DNA of 36,831 nt from Bacteroidales bacterium (GTDB taxonomy: Bacteria > Bacteroidota > Bacteroidia > Bacteroidales > WCHB1-69): the NCBI GenBank assembly GCA_017994425.1, contig JAGOKS010000015.1, positions 1 through 36,831 of the forward strand. Reading direction: 5' to 3'. Position 1 is the first letter of the stretch. Every line of letters begins with the position of its first letter. The position numbers were made by a program, and so were the translations under genes. The notes under the pieces were generated by a model. That model was not told where the DNA came from, made no database searches, and saw only the letters and a program-made list of their open reading frames with translations. Shown one piece after another: positions 6,790-15,792 of the stretch.

Positions 6790-8253
6790 TCAATATTTAT
6801 ATTCCAATGCTTTTGAAAAATAATTAAGAATCCTGTAATACAATTCATCCCCTAAAATAGCATCTTCAACTTCGTGGTCAATACTCGGATTATCATTTAC
6901 TTCTATTACTATCGCTTTGTCATTAATTAGTTTAATGTCTACCCCATACAACCCATTTCCAATACATGAAGTTACTTTAATTGCTGCTTTAAGCACATTT
7001 TTAGGCACTTGGTAAATTGGTATAGTTTCATATGCTCCACAACTACCTTTCCCTCTTTTAGCATGATTATATATTTGCCAATGATCTTTGGCCATAAAAT
7101 ATTTACAAGCAAATAAGGGCTCATTGTCAAGGATTCCTATTCTCCAATCAAATTCAGTAGGAATAAATTCTTGTGCAAGTAAAATAGCGGACTTTGTAAA
7201 CAATAGGGCCAATGCCTCTGACAATTCGTTATTGTTTGTAATTTTTTTAATATCAAAAGAAAAAGAACCATCAGGAATTTTTATGATAAACGGAAGTCCA
7301 AGTTGAGCAACAATAGATGAAAATGTGTTTTTGTTGGATTTAAACAACAAAAGAGATTTAGGTGCTAATATTTTTTCTTTAAGTAGTAATTCATTTAAGT
7401 ATACCTTATTAGTACATCGAATAATTGAAACAGGATCGTCAATTACAATCATATCTGCTTGTTTTGCACGTTGGGAAATTTGATACGTAATATGATTTAA
7501 TGCTGTGGTAGAACGAATAAACAAAGCATCAAACTCCATTAATCTGGTTATATCTTCTTCGGTAATTAATTCAGCATGAATATTCATTTTTTTTGCAATT
7601 TCTAAAAATTTGCTTAAAGCTTTTTTATCACTTGGAGGAAATTCCTCTTCAGGATTATAGAAAATTGCTAAATTATATCGAAATGATTTGGGCGAACGTG
7701 GAGAACGCCATACTTTTTGATTAAATCTATTTAGTGCTTCAGCAAAAAAATCTTGTTCTTCATCCGTAAGTTGAATTAACGAACGAAATTGTATACTCTC
7801 AATTTGGTTACGAGACTTATTATAAAATCCCACGCGTAATAGTGGACAAGGATAATGATCAAAAATATACCGAGCAATCTTTTCTAATCCTTTCTCTTTA
7901 CATGTACCGAAATAAATATCTAAATACCAAATTTCATCAGCAATATCATTCTTTTGTGCCCACTGATAGCATATTTTGTGTAAGACATTATCCATTCTCA
8001 CACCTACTCCTGATTCTAAACGATTAAGAGTTTGCACATTGGGGATAATTTTATCGCCTCTTGCCTGAGCTAATAGGGAACAATAGTATCCTTCTGAATT
8101 ATAAGATAAATTAGCACTTAAATTAATGACAACGTTCGATCTTCCATCTTCGGATTTATGTTGTAAATAATCAGAAACTGTTAAAATACTTTTTGTTTTA
8201 TAAAAAGGATTCCAAACAGATAAATCATCGAGTAATAATAAAACTTCTTGCAT
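6790..8253 (-). CDS. RimK-family ATP-grasp ligase with RLAN N-terminal domain
   Basis: About 487 residues. The first ~200 match the RLAN (RimK-like ATP-grasp N-terminal) domain, with blocks such as KSEDGRSNVVINLS, SLLAQARGDKIIPN and LNRLESGVGVRMDNVLHK. The C-terminal half is ATP-grasp: a Lys in FIIKIPDG, the DWRIGIL strand, YGVDIK, and the metal-binding VIEVNDNPSID. RimK-type enzymes form amide bonds between an amino acid and a protein or peptide via an acyl-phosphate; this family's acceptor is not known. The ATG at 8253 is preferred over a TTG at 8274, which lies inside the -7 element. It is co-transcribed with the GNAT gene and divergent from a secreted M20 peptidase. Confidence 0.85.
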   Translation of the reverse strand: MQEVLLLLDDLSVWNPFYKTKSILTVSDYLQHKSEDGRSNVVINLSANLSYNSEGYYCSLLAQARGDKIIPNVQTLNRLESGVGVRMDNVLHKICYQWAQKNDIADEIWYLDIYFGTCKEKGLEKIARYIFDHYPCPLLRVGFYNKSRNQIESIQFRSLIQLTDEEQDFFAEALNRFNQKVWRSPRSPKSFRYNLAIFYNPEEEFPPSDKKALSKFLEIAKKMNIHAELITEEDITRLMEFDALFIRSTTALNHITYQISQRAKQADMIVIDDPVSIIRCTNKVYLNELLLKEKILAPKSLLLFKSNKNTFSSIVAQLGLPFIIKIPDGSFSFDIKKITNNNELSEALALLFTKSAILLAQEFIPTEFDWRIGILDNEPLFACKYFMAKDHWQIYNHAKRGKGSCGAYETIPIYQVPKNVLKAAIKVTSCIGNGLYGVDIKLINDKAIVIEVNDNPSIDHEVEDAILGDELYYRILNYFSKALEYKY

Positions 8254-8271
8254 AATTATTAAAAATTGAAG

Positions 8272-8279
8272 CAAAAGTA
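8272..8279 (-). promoter_or_regulatory. -7 promoter element (RimK/GNAT operon)
   Basis: TACTTTTG on the minus strand, 18 bases before the ATG at 8253. It overlaps the alternative TTG start, which therefore cannot be used from this promoter. Confidence 0.65.
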
Positions 8280-8330
8280 CTCAAAATATTAATAATTTGA
8301 ACTATTATTTTTTTATTTAAATAAAAATAG

Positions 8331-8338
8331 TACATTTG
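8331..8338 (+). promoter_or_regulatory. -7 promoter element (M20 peptidase)
   Basis: TACATTTG on the plus strand, back to back with the ligase promoter about 52 bases away, so the two units may be co-regulated. It leaves a leader of about 30 bases before the TTG at 8374. Confidence 0.6.
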
Positions 8339-8373
8339 TAAACTGATTTATACACATTGAAAAAAAATATATC

Positions 8374-9834
8374 TTGAAACTTTTTAAACATTCTAATCAC
8401 AACATATATCACAGATTTCTAATAAAATCGACTTTTAGTATATTTCTTATAGTATTATTTTTATTTAAAAGTTATAAAATTCAGGCTCAAGAAAATTATG
8501 ATTCTTCTACTACTTCTGCCATTCAATTTTTAAGTGAATACATCCGTATTCCTTCTGCATCAGGGAATGAAAATCAGGCAGCCATTTTTTTGATGCAAGC
8601 TTGCGAAAAGAAAGGATTACATATTTATAAAATATCAGATACAATTGGTAGCGTTAATTTTGCAGCCTCCCTTTATCCTCTTTCTTTAAATAAACCCAAT
8701 ATTATTTTTCACAATCACATAGATATTGTTCCTGCAGGCGACAGTAACCTCTGGATTTATTCACCCTACAGCGGCAAAATTGCTGATGGAAAAATCTGGG
8801 GAAGAGGTTCGCTTGACAATAAAGGGTTGGCTGTTATACAACTATTTACAATTGAAAAGTTCATTGATTTAGCTAAAAAGAAAGATTTACCCTATAATGT
8901 TACCATTGTTTGTGTTTCCGGAGAAGAAACCGGAGGGTTTAAAGGAAGTGCCATTGTAAGTGAAAATTTTAAAGAAATATTCAATCCTGTGGTTGTGATA
9001 GGCGAAGGTGGTGCAGGTATGAAGGATATTGCATTCTTAGACAAAGCCAAAACATTCTTTGGCATTTCAATAACCGAAAAAAGCTCTGTTTGGCTTAAAA
9101 TAAACTATAAGGTACAATCTGCAGGACATGCTTCGATTGTAGGTTTTGATTATGCATATAAACGCTTGATAAAAGGATTACACAAGTTAATTGACGAACA
9201 ACAACCCATACAAATTACCAATGAAGTTAAACTAATGTTCTCGGAAGCAGGTAAAAGCATTGGAGGAATCAAAGGATTTGCTTTTAAAAATTTAGACCGG
9301 AAAATTTTTCGCCCAACTATAAAAAAGTATGTAAAAAAAGTCCCCGAATTCGAATCCATGTTATGCAATACCATTACCATATCAAGTTTTGGAGAAATAT
9401 ATAATACTACTAACCAAACTCCAATGGAAGTACATGCTACTTTAGATTGTCGACTTTTACCGGGTACATCTATCAATGATATGATTGATATTATTTATAA
9501 AACAATTAACGATTCTTTATTGCACATATCCATATTAAAATCCAGTCCACCCGCATATACCAGTTATCCTGATTTTTTCTTTCACAAACTGAGTTTATCT
9601 ATAAAAAAAATATTCCACGATGCAGAAGTAATTCCTATGCTTCTGCCGGCTTCTACGGACAATTCTTATTATAGGGCTTCAGGATGCCCGGTTTTTGGAC
9701 TTAATCCAATGATAATTGAAGCTAACCAAATGAACTCCATACATAATTTTAATGAATACATAGATATAGAAGACATAAATAACGGGATTTTAATATTTGA
9801 AGATTTTTTACAATCGCTATTAAAACCTATTTAA
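8374..9834 (+). CDS. Secreted M20-family metallopeptidase
   Basis: The N-terminal signal peptide (hydrophobic core FLIVLFLF, cleavage near KIQAQE) sends it to the periplasm or beyond. The M20 zinc ligands are all present: HNHIDIV (His with Asp), GRGSLDNKG (bridging Asp), the catalytic pair GEETGG, VIGEGG, and IHNFNEYI near the C-terminus (last His). A dimerisation (lid) domain lies between. It belongs with the M20/M25/M40 di/tripeptidases and amidohydrolases. The only reasonable start is TTG, supported by the promoter position; no Met occurs before the catalytic domain. It is divergent from the RimK/GNAT operon, which could make or modify the amide bonds this enzyme cuts (inference). Confidence 0.87.
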   Translation: MKLFKHSNHNIYHRFLIKSTFSIFLIVLFLFKSYKIQAQENYDSSTTSAIQFLSEYIRIPSASGNENQAAIFLMQACEKKGLHIYKISDTIGSVNFAASLYPLSLNKPNIIFHNHIDIVPAGDSNLWIYSPYSGKIADGKIWGRGSLDNKGLAVIQLFTIEKFIDLAKKKDLPYNVTIVCVSGEETGGFKGSAIVSENFKEIFNPVVVIGEGGAGMKDIAFLDKAKTFFGISITEKSSVWLKINYKVQSAGHASIVGFDYAYKRLIKGLHKLIDEQQPIQITNEVKLMFSEAGKSIGGIKGFAFKNLDRKIFRPTIKKYVKKVPEFESMLCNTITISSFGEIYNTTNQTPMEVHATLDCRLLPGTSINDMIDIIYKTINDSLLHISILKSSPPAYTSYPDFFFHKLSLSIKKIFHDAEVIPMLLPASTDNSYYRASGCPVFGLNPMIIEANQMNSIHNFNEYIDIEDINNGILIFEDFLQSLLKPI

Positions 9835-9930
9835 TATTTCTTTTTATTTATATTTCCTCTATGTTTTTTTTAATATGTTGCAAAAGAAAATATTTTCTAA
9901 AATAAACTTTTTTCAAAAACAAAATCAAAA

Positions 9931-9938
9931 TATTTTTG
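9931..9938 (+). promoter_or_regulatory. -7 promoter element (blc operon)
   Basis: TATTTTTG matches the consensus, 37 bases before the lipocalin ATG. Confidence 0.6.
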
Positions 9939-9975
9939 TTTACTATGTATTAAAATTTAAAAAATAATATAAAAG

Positions 9976-10518
9976 ATGAAAATTAAAAATTTAATTACCA
10001 AATCATTATTAGTAGTAATAGGTGTATTATCTTTGATTGCTTGTGCGAAAATCCCTAAAGAAGCTGTTGCCGTTGATAATTTTAAAAAAGAAAAATATTT
10101 AGGTAAATGGTACGAAATTGCTCGTTTAGATTTTCGTTTTGAAAAAGATCTCAACAATACTACTGCCAATTATTCAATAAATGAAGATGGAAGCATCAAA
10201 GTTACTAACAGAGGGTACAATTATATAAAAAAAGAATGGGATGAAGCTATCGGAAAAGCAAAATTCAGAGGTGATGAAAACGTAGCTATGCTAAAAGTTT
10301 CTTTCTTTGGCCCTTTTTACTCAGGATATAATGTGATTGCACTAGATAGTGATTATACCTATGCATTAGTAGCCGGTAAAAACTTGGATTACCTATGGAT
10401 ACTTTCTCGTGAAACCACAATCCCTGAAGCGGTAAAAAAAGAATATTTAGATATCGCAGAAGAATTAGGATATAAAACAACTGATTTAATTTGGGTAGAA
10501 CATAATGATCAAAAATGA
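9976..10518 (+). CDS. blc: Outer-membrane lipocalin lipoprotein Blc
   Basis: A lipoprotein signal (lipobox LIAC, Cys at about residue 23) is followed by a lipocalin domain. The first conserved region is YLGKWYEIARLDFRFEKDL, with the invariant G-x-W motif. The second is YNVIALDSDYTYALVAG, and the closing LWILSRETTIPEA is typical of Blc. The length (180) is normal. Blc binds lysophospholipids or fatty acids and is linked to envelope stress in other bacteria. The stop codon overlaps the next gene's start in an ATGA arrangement, so it heads a three-gene operon with a DNA repair glycosylase and an FMN reductase. Confidence 0.93.
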   Translation: MKIKNLITKSLLVVIGVLSLIACAKIPKEAVAVDNFKKEKYLGKWYEIARLDFRFEKDLNNTTANYSINEDGSIKVTNRGYNYIKKEWDEAIGKAKFRGDENVAMLKVSFFGPFYSGYNVIALDSDYTYALVAGKNLDYLWILSRETTIPEAVKKEYLDIAEELGYKTTDLIWVEHNDQK

Positions 10519-10946
10519 GAATTTGGTCGTTACATCCTAAATATTTAGACACAAAAGGATTGATAGCTCTTTGGCGTGAAACATTACTCGCCAAACATGT
10601 TTTGCAAGGGAAAACCAAAGCTTATATCCATCATCCACAACTGGAAAGATTTAAACAACAACAACATCCTCTTAATTATATCAATAAATATTTACTTGAT
10701 GTATACGAAGAATCTATCGTACGTGGGTTTGTTTTCGACAAAAGTAAAATCGGCACCATACTTCCTACAGAAAAGATTTCGCTCAATAAAGGTCAGTTGG
10801 AATATGAAAAAAATCACCTACTCTTTAAATTAAAATTAAGAGATCCGAACAAATACCACGTACTTACTTTATTACCGGAAATTGAGACTCATCCTCTTTT
10901 TGTTTTACAAGAAGGAGACATTGAAAATTGGGAAATAATTAGATAA
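10515..10946 (+). CDS. Pyrimidine-dimer DNA glycosylase / endonuclease V family
   Basis: The opening MRIWSLHPKYLDTKGLIALW followed by RETLLAKHVLQGKTK and HHPQLERFK is the signature of the bacterial Pyr_excise (T4 DenV-like) family, which removes UV-induced cyclobutane dimers and nicks at the abasic site. The Glu in ALWRE sits where the catalytic Glu of T4 DenV lies. At 143 residues the size agrees with this family. It overlaps the lipocalin gene by four bases (ATGA) and is followed 8 bases later by an FMN reductase gene. Some family members are annotated only as DUF proteins, and the enzymatic specificity here is inferred. Confidence 0.8.
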   Translation: MRIWSLHPKYLDTKGLIALWRETLLAKHVLQGKTKAYIHHPQLERFKQQQHPLNYINKYLLDVYEESIVRGFVFDKSKIGTILPTEKISLNKGQLEYEKNHLLFKLKLRDPNKYHVLTLLPEIETHPLFVLQEGDIENWEIIR

Positions 10947-10954
10947 TGTAAAAA

Positions 10955-11488
10955 ATGAAAAAAATAATTGCTTTTGGTGCTTCCTATAGTAAAAATTCCA
11001 TCAATAAACAGTTTGCACATTATGCTGCACAGCAGTTTGATAATACGATAATAGAATTGCTGGATTTAAACGATTATCCTCTTCCTCTATTCACTGTAGA
11101 TGTGGAAGCAACTATCGACTATCCCGAACCTATTTATCAGTTTTTAAAAAAAATAGAAGAAGCTGATTTACTTATCATTTCCATGGCTGAACACAATGGG
11201 AATTTTTCAGTTGCTTTTAAAAATTTATTCGATTGGATTTCACGAATCAAATACAAAATGTTTGAAAATAAAAACATTTTACTATTATCTACATCTCCCG
11301 GTAAAAGAGGTGGTGTAAACTCCCTTGAAATAGCTAAATTTCAATTTCCTATACATGGTGCAACCATAGTAACAACATTCTCATTGCCTTTGTTTGATTC
11401 TAACTTTAATCAACACAAAGGAATTACGAATCCTCACTTAGAACAACAATTTCAAGAAGCAATCACTTTAACAAAAGAGAAATTCTAA
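10955..11488 (+). CDS. NADPH-dependent FMN reductase family protein
   Basis: A flavodoxin-like fold: IAFGASYSKNSINKQFA forms the FMN phosphate loop, EADLLIISMAEHNGNFSVAF carries the family's usual E-x-N-x-x-x-S-x-x-x-K block (an acidic/Asn substitution is visible), and NLFDWISR follows. Length (177) is standard. The protein probably reduces FMN, quinones or azo compounds with NAD(P)H in the cytoplasm. It is the third gene of the blc operon, 8 bases behind the DNA glycosylase gene, which hints at an oxidative or photodamage stress role for the operon. Confidence 0.85.
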   Translation: MKKIIAFGASYSKNSINKQFAHYAAQQFDNTIIELLDLNDYPLPLFTVDVEATIDYPEPIYQFLKKIEEADLLIISMAEHNGNFSVAFKNLFDWISRIKYKMFENKNILLLSTSPGKRGGVNSLEIAKFQFPIHGATIVTTFSLPLFDSNFNQHKGITNPHLEQQFQEAITLTKEKF

Positions 11489-11528
11489 TAAAAGTGATAT
11501 TATTTACAGAATACATGCAAATAAAATG

Positions 11529-11536
11529 TACTTTTG
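11529..11536 (+). promoter_or_regulatory. -7 promoter element (methyltransferase)
   Basis: TACTTTTG matches the consensus. The implied leader before the ATG at 11605 is about 60-65 bases. Confidence 0.6.
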
Positions 11537-11604
11537 TAACAATAAATCTCACTATTAACTTACAGCATTTATTTTGAGCTGTTTTCACTAAAAAATATTC
11601 ACTG

Positions 11605-12444
11605 ATGAAATTAACGCATGAAAAGAGAGTAGAGAAATTCTATTCTCATGGTTCTGATACAAGAGGATTACAAGACGGAGGCTATCTTTCCTTCGGATAT
11701 TGGACAGAAAACATAAAACATTATTGTCAAGCAGTCGATGCACTGATAAACAAAATTCTGCAATTTGAAAAACCAAACACATCGGGAAAAATATTAAATG
11801 TTGCTTGCGGCTATGGAGCTGAAACAAAGAAAATTTTTGACTGTATTCAACCACATAAAATAATTGCAATTGATATAACGGAAGACCACATAAATTTCGC
11901 CAAAGAGCAGAATGCACTTAAAGCCAATTCTGAACAAATTGAATTTAAAAAAATGGATGCATGTAAACTTGATTTTGAATCAGATAGTTTTGACTATGTC
12001 ATCGGCATTGAAGGTCATGCTCACTTCAACACCAGAGAAGTGTTCTTGCGCAATACCTTTCGAGTATTAAAAAAAGACGGTGTCTTACTACTTTCTGATA
12101 TCATGGTTGACAAAAAAGCTGCTTTAAAAAACAGCTTTAATAAAATAGTTAGTAATTTTTGTGCAAAACATTGGCATATGCCCAAAGAAAATTGGATGTC
12201 TGTACCTGAATTAAGTGTATTACTTGAAAATATAGGTTTTAAAGTCGATACAGCTGAAAGTGTAGGAAATAAAGTCTTTCCTGGATTTTCAAAATATAAT
12301 TTAAAATGGAATTCTATTCAAAATGCTATTCAAACGAGAGGATACCGAATAGGAATAGGGCTCACATTTATATCTTGGTTATTAGGATTTGTACATCGAA
12401 GAGGTTTAATTGATTACGTATTTATTAGAGCGGTGAAAGTTTAG
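11605..12444 (+). CDS. Class I SAM-dependent methyltransferase
   Basis: The protein contains the Rossmann-type SAM motifs: motif I ILNVACGYGAET, an acidic residue after strand 2 (IIAIDIT), QIEFKKMDACKLDFESDSFDYV (motif II/III) and VLKKDGVLLLSDIM (motif IV). The order resembles sterol-, tocopherol- or glycine/sarcosine-type small-molecule N- or C-methyltransferases. The C-terminal ~70 residues include one hydrophobic stretch (IGIGLTFISWLLGFV) that could bind a lipid-like substrate or the membrane. The gene has its own promoter and no operon partner. The substrate is unknown. Confidence 0.8.
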   Translation: MKLTHEKRVEKFYSHGSDTRGLQDGGYLSFGYWTENIKHYCQAVDALINKILQFEKPNTSGKILNVACGYGAETKKIFDCIQPHKIIAIDITEDHINFAKEQNALKANSEQIEFKKMDACKLDFESDSFDYVIGIEGHAHFNTREVFLRNTFRVLKKDGVLLLSDIMVDKKAALKNSFNKIVSNFCAKHWHMPKENWMSVPELSVLLENIGFKVDTAESVGNKVFPGFSKYNLKWNSIQNAIQTRGYRIGIGLTFISWLLGFVHRRGLIDYVFIRAVKV

Positions 12445-12521
12445 TTATTGTTAGTATTGTTAATTTATATTAAATTATTTGAAAATTCAATATTGTAAAT
12501 AAAACGAAGCATATAACTACG

Positions 12522-12983
12522 TTAATATCCCCTTTCTTCTGCTCTACGTTCATCTTTTTCTTTAATCGTTGCCCTCTTATCATACATTTTTTTCCCTCTG
12601 GCTAGATAAATATCTAATTTCGCATATCCTTTTTCATTTACAAACAATAAAGTTGGAATAACGGTTGTTCCCTTTTCATTTAATTTGGATTGGATTTTTC
12701 GCAATTCACGTTTGGTAAGCAACAACTTTCGGTCACGTTTAGGTTCATGATTATTATAGCTCCCTTGTATATACTCGGAAATATGCAAGCCTCTCACCCA
12801 TAACTCATTGTTTTCAAACACACAATAAGCGTCTGTCAAATTGGCTTTCCCTTCCCTGATGGATTTGATCTCAGTTCCGGTAAGAACAATTCCTGCCGTA
12901 TATTTAGTCAGCAAAAAATACTCGAATTCTGCTTTGCGATTTTTTATACTTATAATATTATTATTTTCTTTTTTCTTTCCCAT
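12522..12983 (-). CDS. smpB: SsrA-binding protein SmpB
   Basis: SmpB binds tmRNA and delivers it to stalled ribosomes for trans-translation. The translation shows the whole conserved core: NRKAEFEYFLLTKYTAGIVL, GTEIKSIREGKANL, FVNEKGYAKLDIYLARGKK and the positively charged tail YDKRATIKEKDERR that reads the empty mRNA channel. The length, 153 residues, is typical. It lies 50 bases downstream of dsbD on the same strand and has no clear -7 element, so it may be read from the dsbD promoter. The tmRNA gene is not in this window. Confidence 0.97.
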   Translation of the reverse strand: MGKKKENNNIISIKNRKAEFEYFLLTKYTAGIVLTGTEIKSIREGKANLTDAYCVFENNELWVRGLHISEYIQGSYNNHEPKRDRKLLLTKRELRKIQSKLNEKGTTVIPTLLFVNEKGYAKLDIYLARGKKMYDKRATIKEKDERRAEERGY

Positions 12984-13033
12984 TGATTAATTATAAGCGT
13001 CAATTCAAGTCTATATATAAAACAAATACAGCA

Positions 13034-15109
13034 TTATTGCTTTTTAAAATTAGCTAATCCTTCTTCAAGAAAAGCAACAAAATTTTTCACATCTTTATCG
13101 TAAGACTTAGGTTCTTTGGTAAGATATTTTCCACTGGCATCCATCAATACATATAAAGGTTGTGCATTAACATTAAACTCTTTAATCTGATAATTAAGGT
13201 TTTTCTTACCTAAAGTTTTAATAGTTTTTCCATCTACAGATTGCTCCCATTCTTCTTCAGGAAGTTTAATTGTATTAGCATCGGCATATAATGCAACCAT
13301 TACATAATCATTTTGCAAAATAGGCTTAACTTGTGGGTCATTCCATACATAATATTCCATCTCACGACAATTAGCGCAAGTTTTTCCTGTAAAATCCACA
13401 AATATTGGTTTCCCTACTTCCTTAGCATAAGCTTTAGCTTCTTCTAAATCAAAAAAACCTTGAAAACCGCTAGGAAGATGTAGTTTATCTATATATTTTC
13501 TATTAGAAGGCAAACTAGTTATTTGTTTTGTCCCTCCTCCTTTTTCTTCAATGGATCGCTCAATATCAAAATCTTGCGTCGTCATTGGGGGAATATAACC
13601 CGATAAGGCTTTTAAAGGAGCACCCCATAAACCGGGAATCATATAAACAACAAAGGATAACGTAATCAAAGCTAAAAATAAACGAGGAACCGTAATGCTT
13701 TCAACAGGAGCATCTCCTTTAAAACGTAACTTCCCTAAGAAGTATAATCCTAATAATCCAAAAGTTACAATCCATAGTGACAAGTATGTTTCTCTATCAA
13801 GAATGCCCCAATCAGCACTCAAATCAGCCATGGACAAAAATTTTAATCCTAAAGCTATTTCTAAAAAACCAAAAACTATTTTTACGGTATTCAACCAACT
13901 TCCGGATTTAAGTTTATTGATAACCGAAGGAAACATAGCCAATAAAGTAAAGGGCAAAGCAAAACCTAATGAAAATCCCAACATGGAAATAAAAAACACC
14001 AAACTTTGGCTTGAACCGGAAGCCATCTCGATAAGTGCAGCTCCTAAAATCGGACCTGTACAAGAAAATGACACTAAAACCGTTGTCAATGCAATGAAAA
14101 ACGACCCCATATAGCCCCCTTTATCGGATTGTTTATCAGATTTGTTTATCCAAGAACTTGGTAATGTAATCTCAAATAAACCGAAAAACGAAAAAGCAAA
14201 AATCATAAAAATCAAAAAGAAAATAACATTTGGCACCCAATGAGTGCTGATAAGATACATAGCATCTTTTCCCAATAATAAGGTTAACGCTAATCCTAAT
14301 ACTGCAAAAATAAAGATAATAGAACCTCCAAAGAAATAAGCCTGTTTCAATCCTTGTTTACGACTTTTTTCTCCTTTCATAAAAAAACTGATGGTCATAG
14401 GTATCATCGGAAAAACACAAGGTGTTATTAATGCTAATAATCCGGCCCCAAAAGAAATTAAAAACACCAACCACCACGGTTTGTCTTTTGTATCAGGTTG
14501 AGAAGCTATTTTATTTGTTTTATTTTTAACATTTTCACCCTTTTTATCGGGTATAATTTGAGATTCATCAATAGTAATAGTATCAATAGAAGAATCATTT
14601 TTAGAAGTATTCTCTTCTGCCTTTTCCTCTTTCACTTGTGGAATTCCTTTTATTTTAAAACTGAAATCCTCGCCTACCAATACACATTTTCCTTCTATAC
14701 AAGCTTGTGCATCTACAATAGCTTCTATCACAAAATCTTTTTCTGATAACACTTTAATTTTTTGTTTAAAAACTACCGGAGATTTTTCAAAGTAACGATC
14801 GGTGCCAAATTCATCCGTGAATTCAATATATGCAGGTTCGGTAGTTTTACCTATAAGTTCATATTTTGAAGAAGGCTCATAGGTAAATACCGTTTGTTGT
14901 GTGATTCCTTCTGTATTATATTGTGAATACAAATGCCATCCTTTTTCCACATTTGCTGTTATTTGTATTTCAACAACATTATCCTTAAGAACTTTTGTTG
15001 CATACGTCCATTTAACGGGTTTAGATAATTGAGCAAAAGCACCAAAAAGACAAAGTGTTAAAAGAGAAGAAAAAACAATAGCCTTTCCATTTTGAATCAT
15101 ATTTCTCAT
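13034..15109 (-). CDS. dsbD: Thiol:disulfide interchange protein DsbD
   Basis: DsbD passes electrons from cytoplasmic thioredoxin across the inner membrane to periplasmic partners. After a signal peptide (ending GAFAQ) comes an N-terminal Ig-like domain (to ~residue 165) containing EACIEGKC-like cysteines. An eight-helix membrane domain holds the paired cysteines in ITPCVFPMIPM and SFSCTGPILGA. A C-terminal thioredoxin domain carries CANC (DFTGKTCANCREM, about residue 577). All three redox pairs are present, so it should be functional. The ATG at 15109 is chosen because the -7 element at 15128-15135 overlaps the longer start at 15130. smpB follows on the same strand. Confidence 0.93.
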   Translation of the reverse strand: MRNMIQNGKAIVFSSLLTLCLFGAFAQLSKPVKWTYATKVLKDNVVEIQITANVEKGWHLYSQYNTEGITQQTVFTYEPSSKYELIGKTTEPAYIEFTDEFGTDRYFEKSPVVFKQKIKVLSEKDFVIEAIVDAQACIEGKCVLVGEDFSFKIKGIPQVKEEKAEENTSKNDSSIDTITIDESQIIPDKKGENVKNKTNKIASQPDTKDKPWWLVFLISFGAGLLALITPCVFPMIPMTISFFMKGEKSRKQGLKQAYFFGGSIIFIFAVLGLALTLLLGKDAMYLISTHWVPNVIFFLIFMIFAFSFFGLFEITLPSSWINKSDKQSDKGGYMGSFFIALTTVLVSFSCTGPILGAALIEMASGSSQSLVFFISMLGFSLGFALPFTLLAMFPSVINKLKSGSWLNTVKIVFGFLEIALGLKFLSMADLSADWGILDRETYLSLWIVTFGLLGLYFLGKLRFKGDAPVESITVPRLFLALITLSFVVYMIPGLWGAPLKALSGYIPPMTTQDFDIERSIEEKGGGTKQITSLPSNRKYIDKLHLPSGFQGFFDLEEAKAYAKEVGKPIFVDFTGKTCANCREMEYYVWNDPQVKPILQNDYVMVALYADANTIKLPEEEWEQSVDGKTIKTLGKKNLNYQIKEFNVNAQPLYVLMDASGKYLTKEPKSYDKDVKNFVAFLEEGLANFKKQ

Positions 15110-15127
15110 ATCAATAATTTTTTTTTG

Positions 15128-15135
15128 CAAAAGTA
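15128..15135 (-). promoter_or_regulatory. -7 promoter element (dsbD)
   Basis: TACTTTTG on the minus strand overlaps the most upstream possible dsbD start codon, ruling that start out. The leader to the ATG at 15109 is about 13 bases. Confidence 0.6.
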
Positions 15136-15214
15136 CATTTTTTTAGATTATCTGTAGCTTACGATAACATCAAAGATTCATTTCTATCTACAATATTGAA
15201 ACTACAAAAACAAA

Positions 15215-15787
15215 TCAAAGCATCTTCTGTTCTTTAAACATTCTCTTATAAATTAGAGCCTTTTCTTCCAATGATTTAGGATATGCTCTTGAAGATGATG
15301 GCATACGATACAATACCATATTTCGTCCTAGAAAGTTAAAAACGGAAGACTCTCCCAACTTGGATTTATTTACATTAATAATGGAGCAAATTATTTCCGT
15401 AGCTTTTTCACCTGTTGTAACAACAGCTTGACATTCCGGCAATAATGAAAGTGTGTGTGACACATCTATCACTTCTTTTACCTCTAAATATTTATCAGAA
15501 GCATTGTTATTCAATCGTACTATTGCTCGAGCCGTATCCCCCAACGCAATCCCTTTTTCATTTAAAAAACCTACAATACGTTCTTTATCAAAAACTTTTT
15601 TACTTGAATCTATAAAAAATTCCTTATCCTTAAAAAATACCAAACCAAAAATACGCCACATATCGTTTTGTAAATTAGGATAATAAAAATCCATAGACCA
15701 TCTTTTTCTAGCCGGCGGAAAACTTCCCAGCATAAGTAGTCGGGCATTTTGAGGTAAAAAAAACGGCAAAGGATGTTGCTCAATCAT
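15215..15787 (-). CDS. Uracil-DNA glycosylase superfamily protein
   Basis: The motif LLMLGSFPP corresponds to motif 1 (the G-x-x-P-type catalytic/uracil-pocket loop) of the superfamily. DFYYPNLQNDMWRIFG is the following conserved block. Near the C-terminus, LYRMPSSSRAYPKS replaces the classical HPSP loop. These features match a Bacteroidota-rich branch of glycosylases annotated as uracil-DNA or mismatch-specific glycosylase; activity on uracil or hypoxanthine is inferred. It lies 5 bases downstream of the TEX264-like gene on the same strand, so the two share an operon. Confidence 0.78.
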   Translation of the reverse strand: MIEQHPLPFFLPQNARLLMLGSFPPARKRWSMDFYYPNLQNDMWRIFGLVFFKDKEFFIDSSKKVFDKERIVGFLNEKGIALGDTARAIVRLNNNASDKYLEVKEVIDVSHTLSLLPECQAVVTTGEKATEIICSIINVNKSKLGESSVFNFLGRNMVLYRMPSSSRAYPKSLEEKALIYKRMFKEQKML

Positions 15788-15792
15788 TTCAA

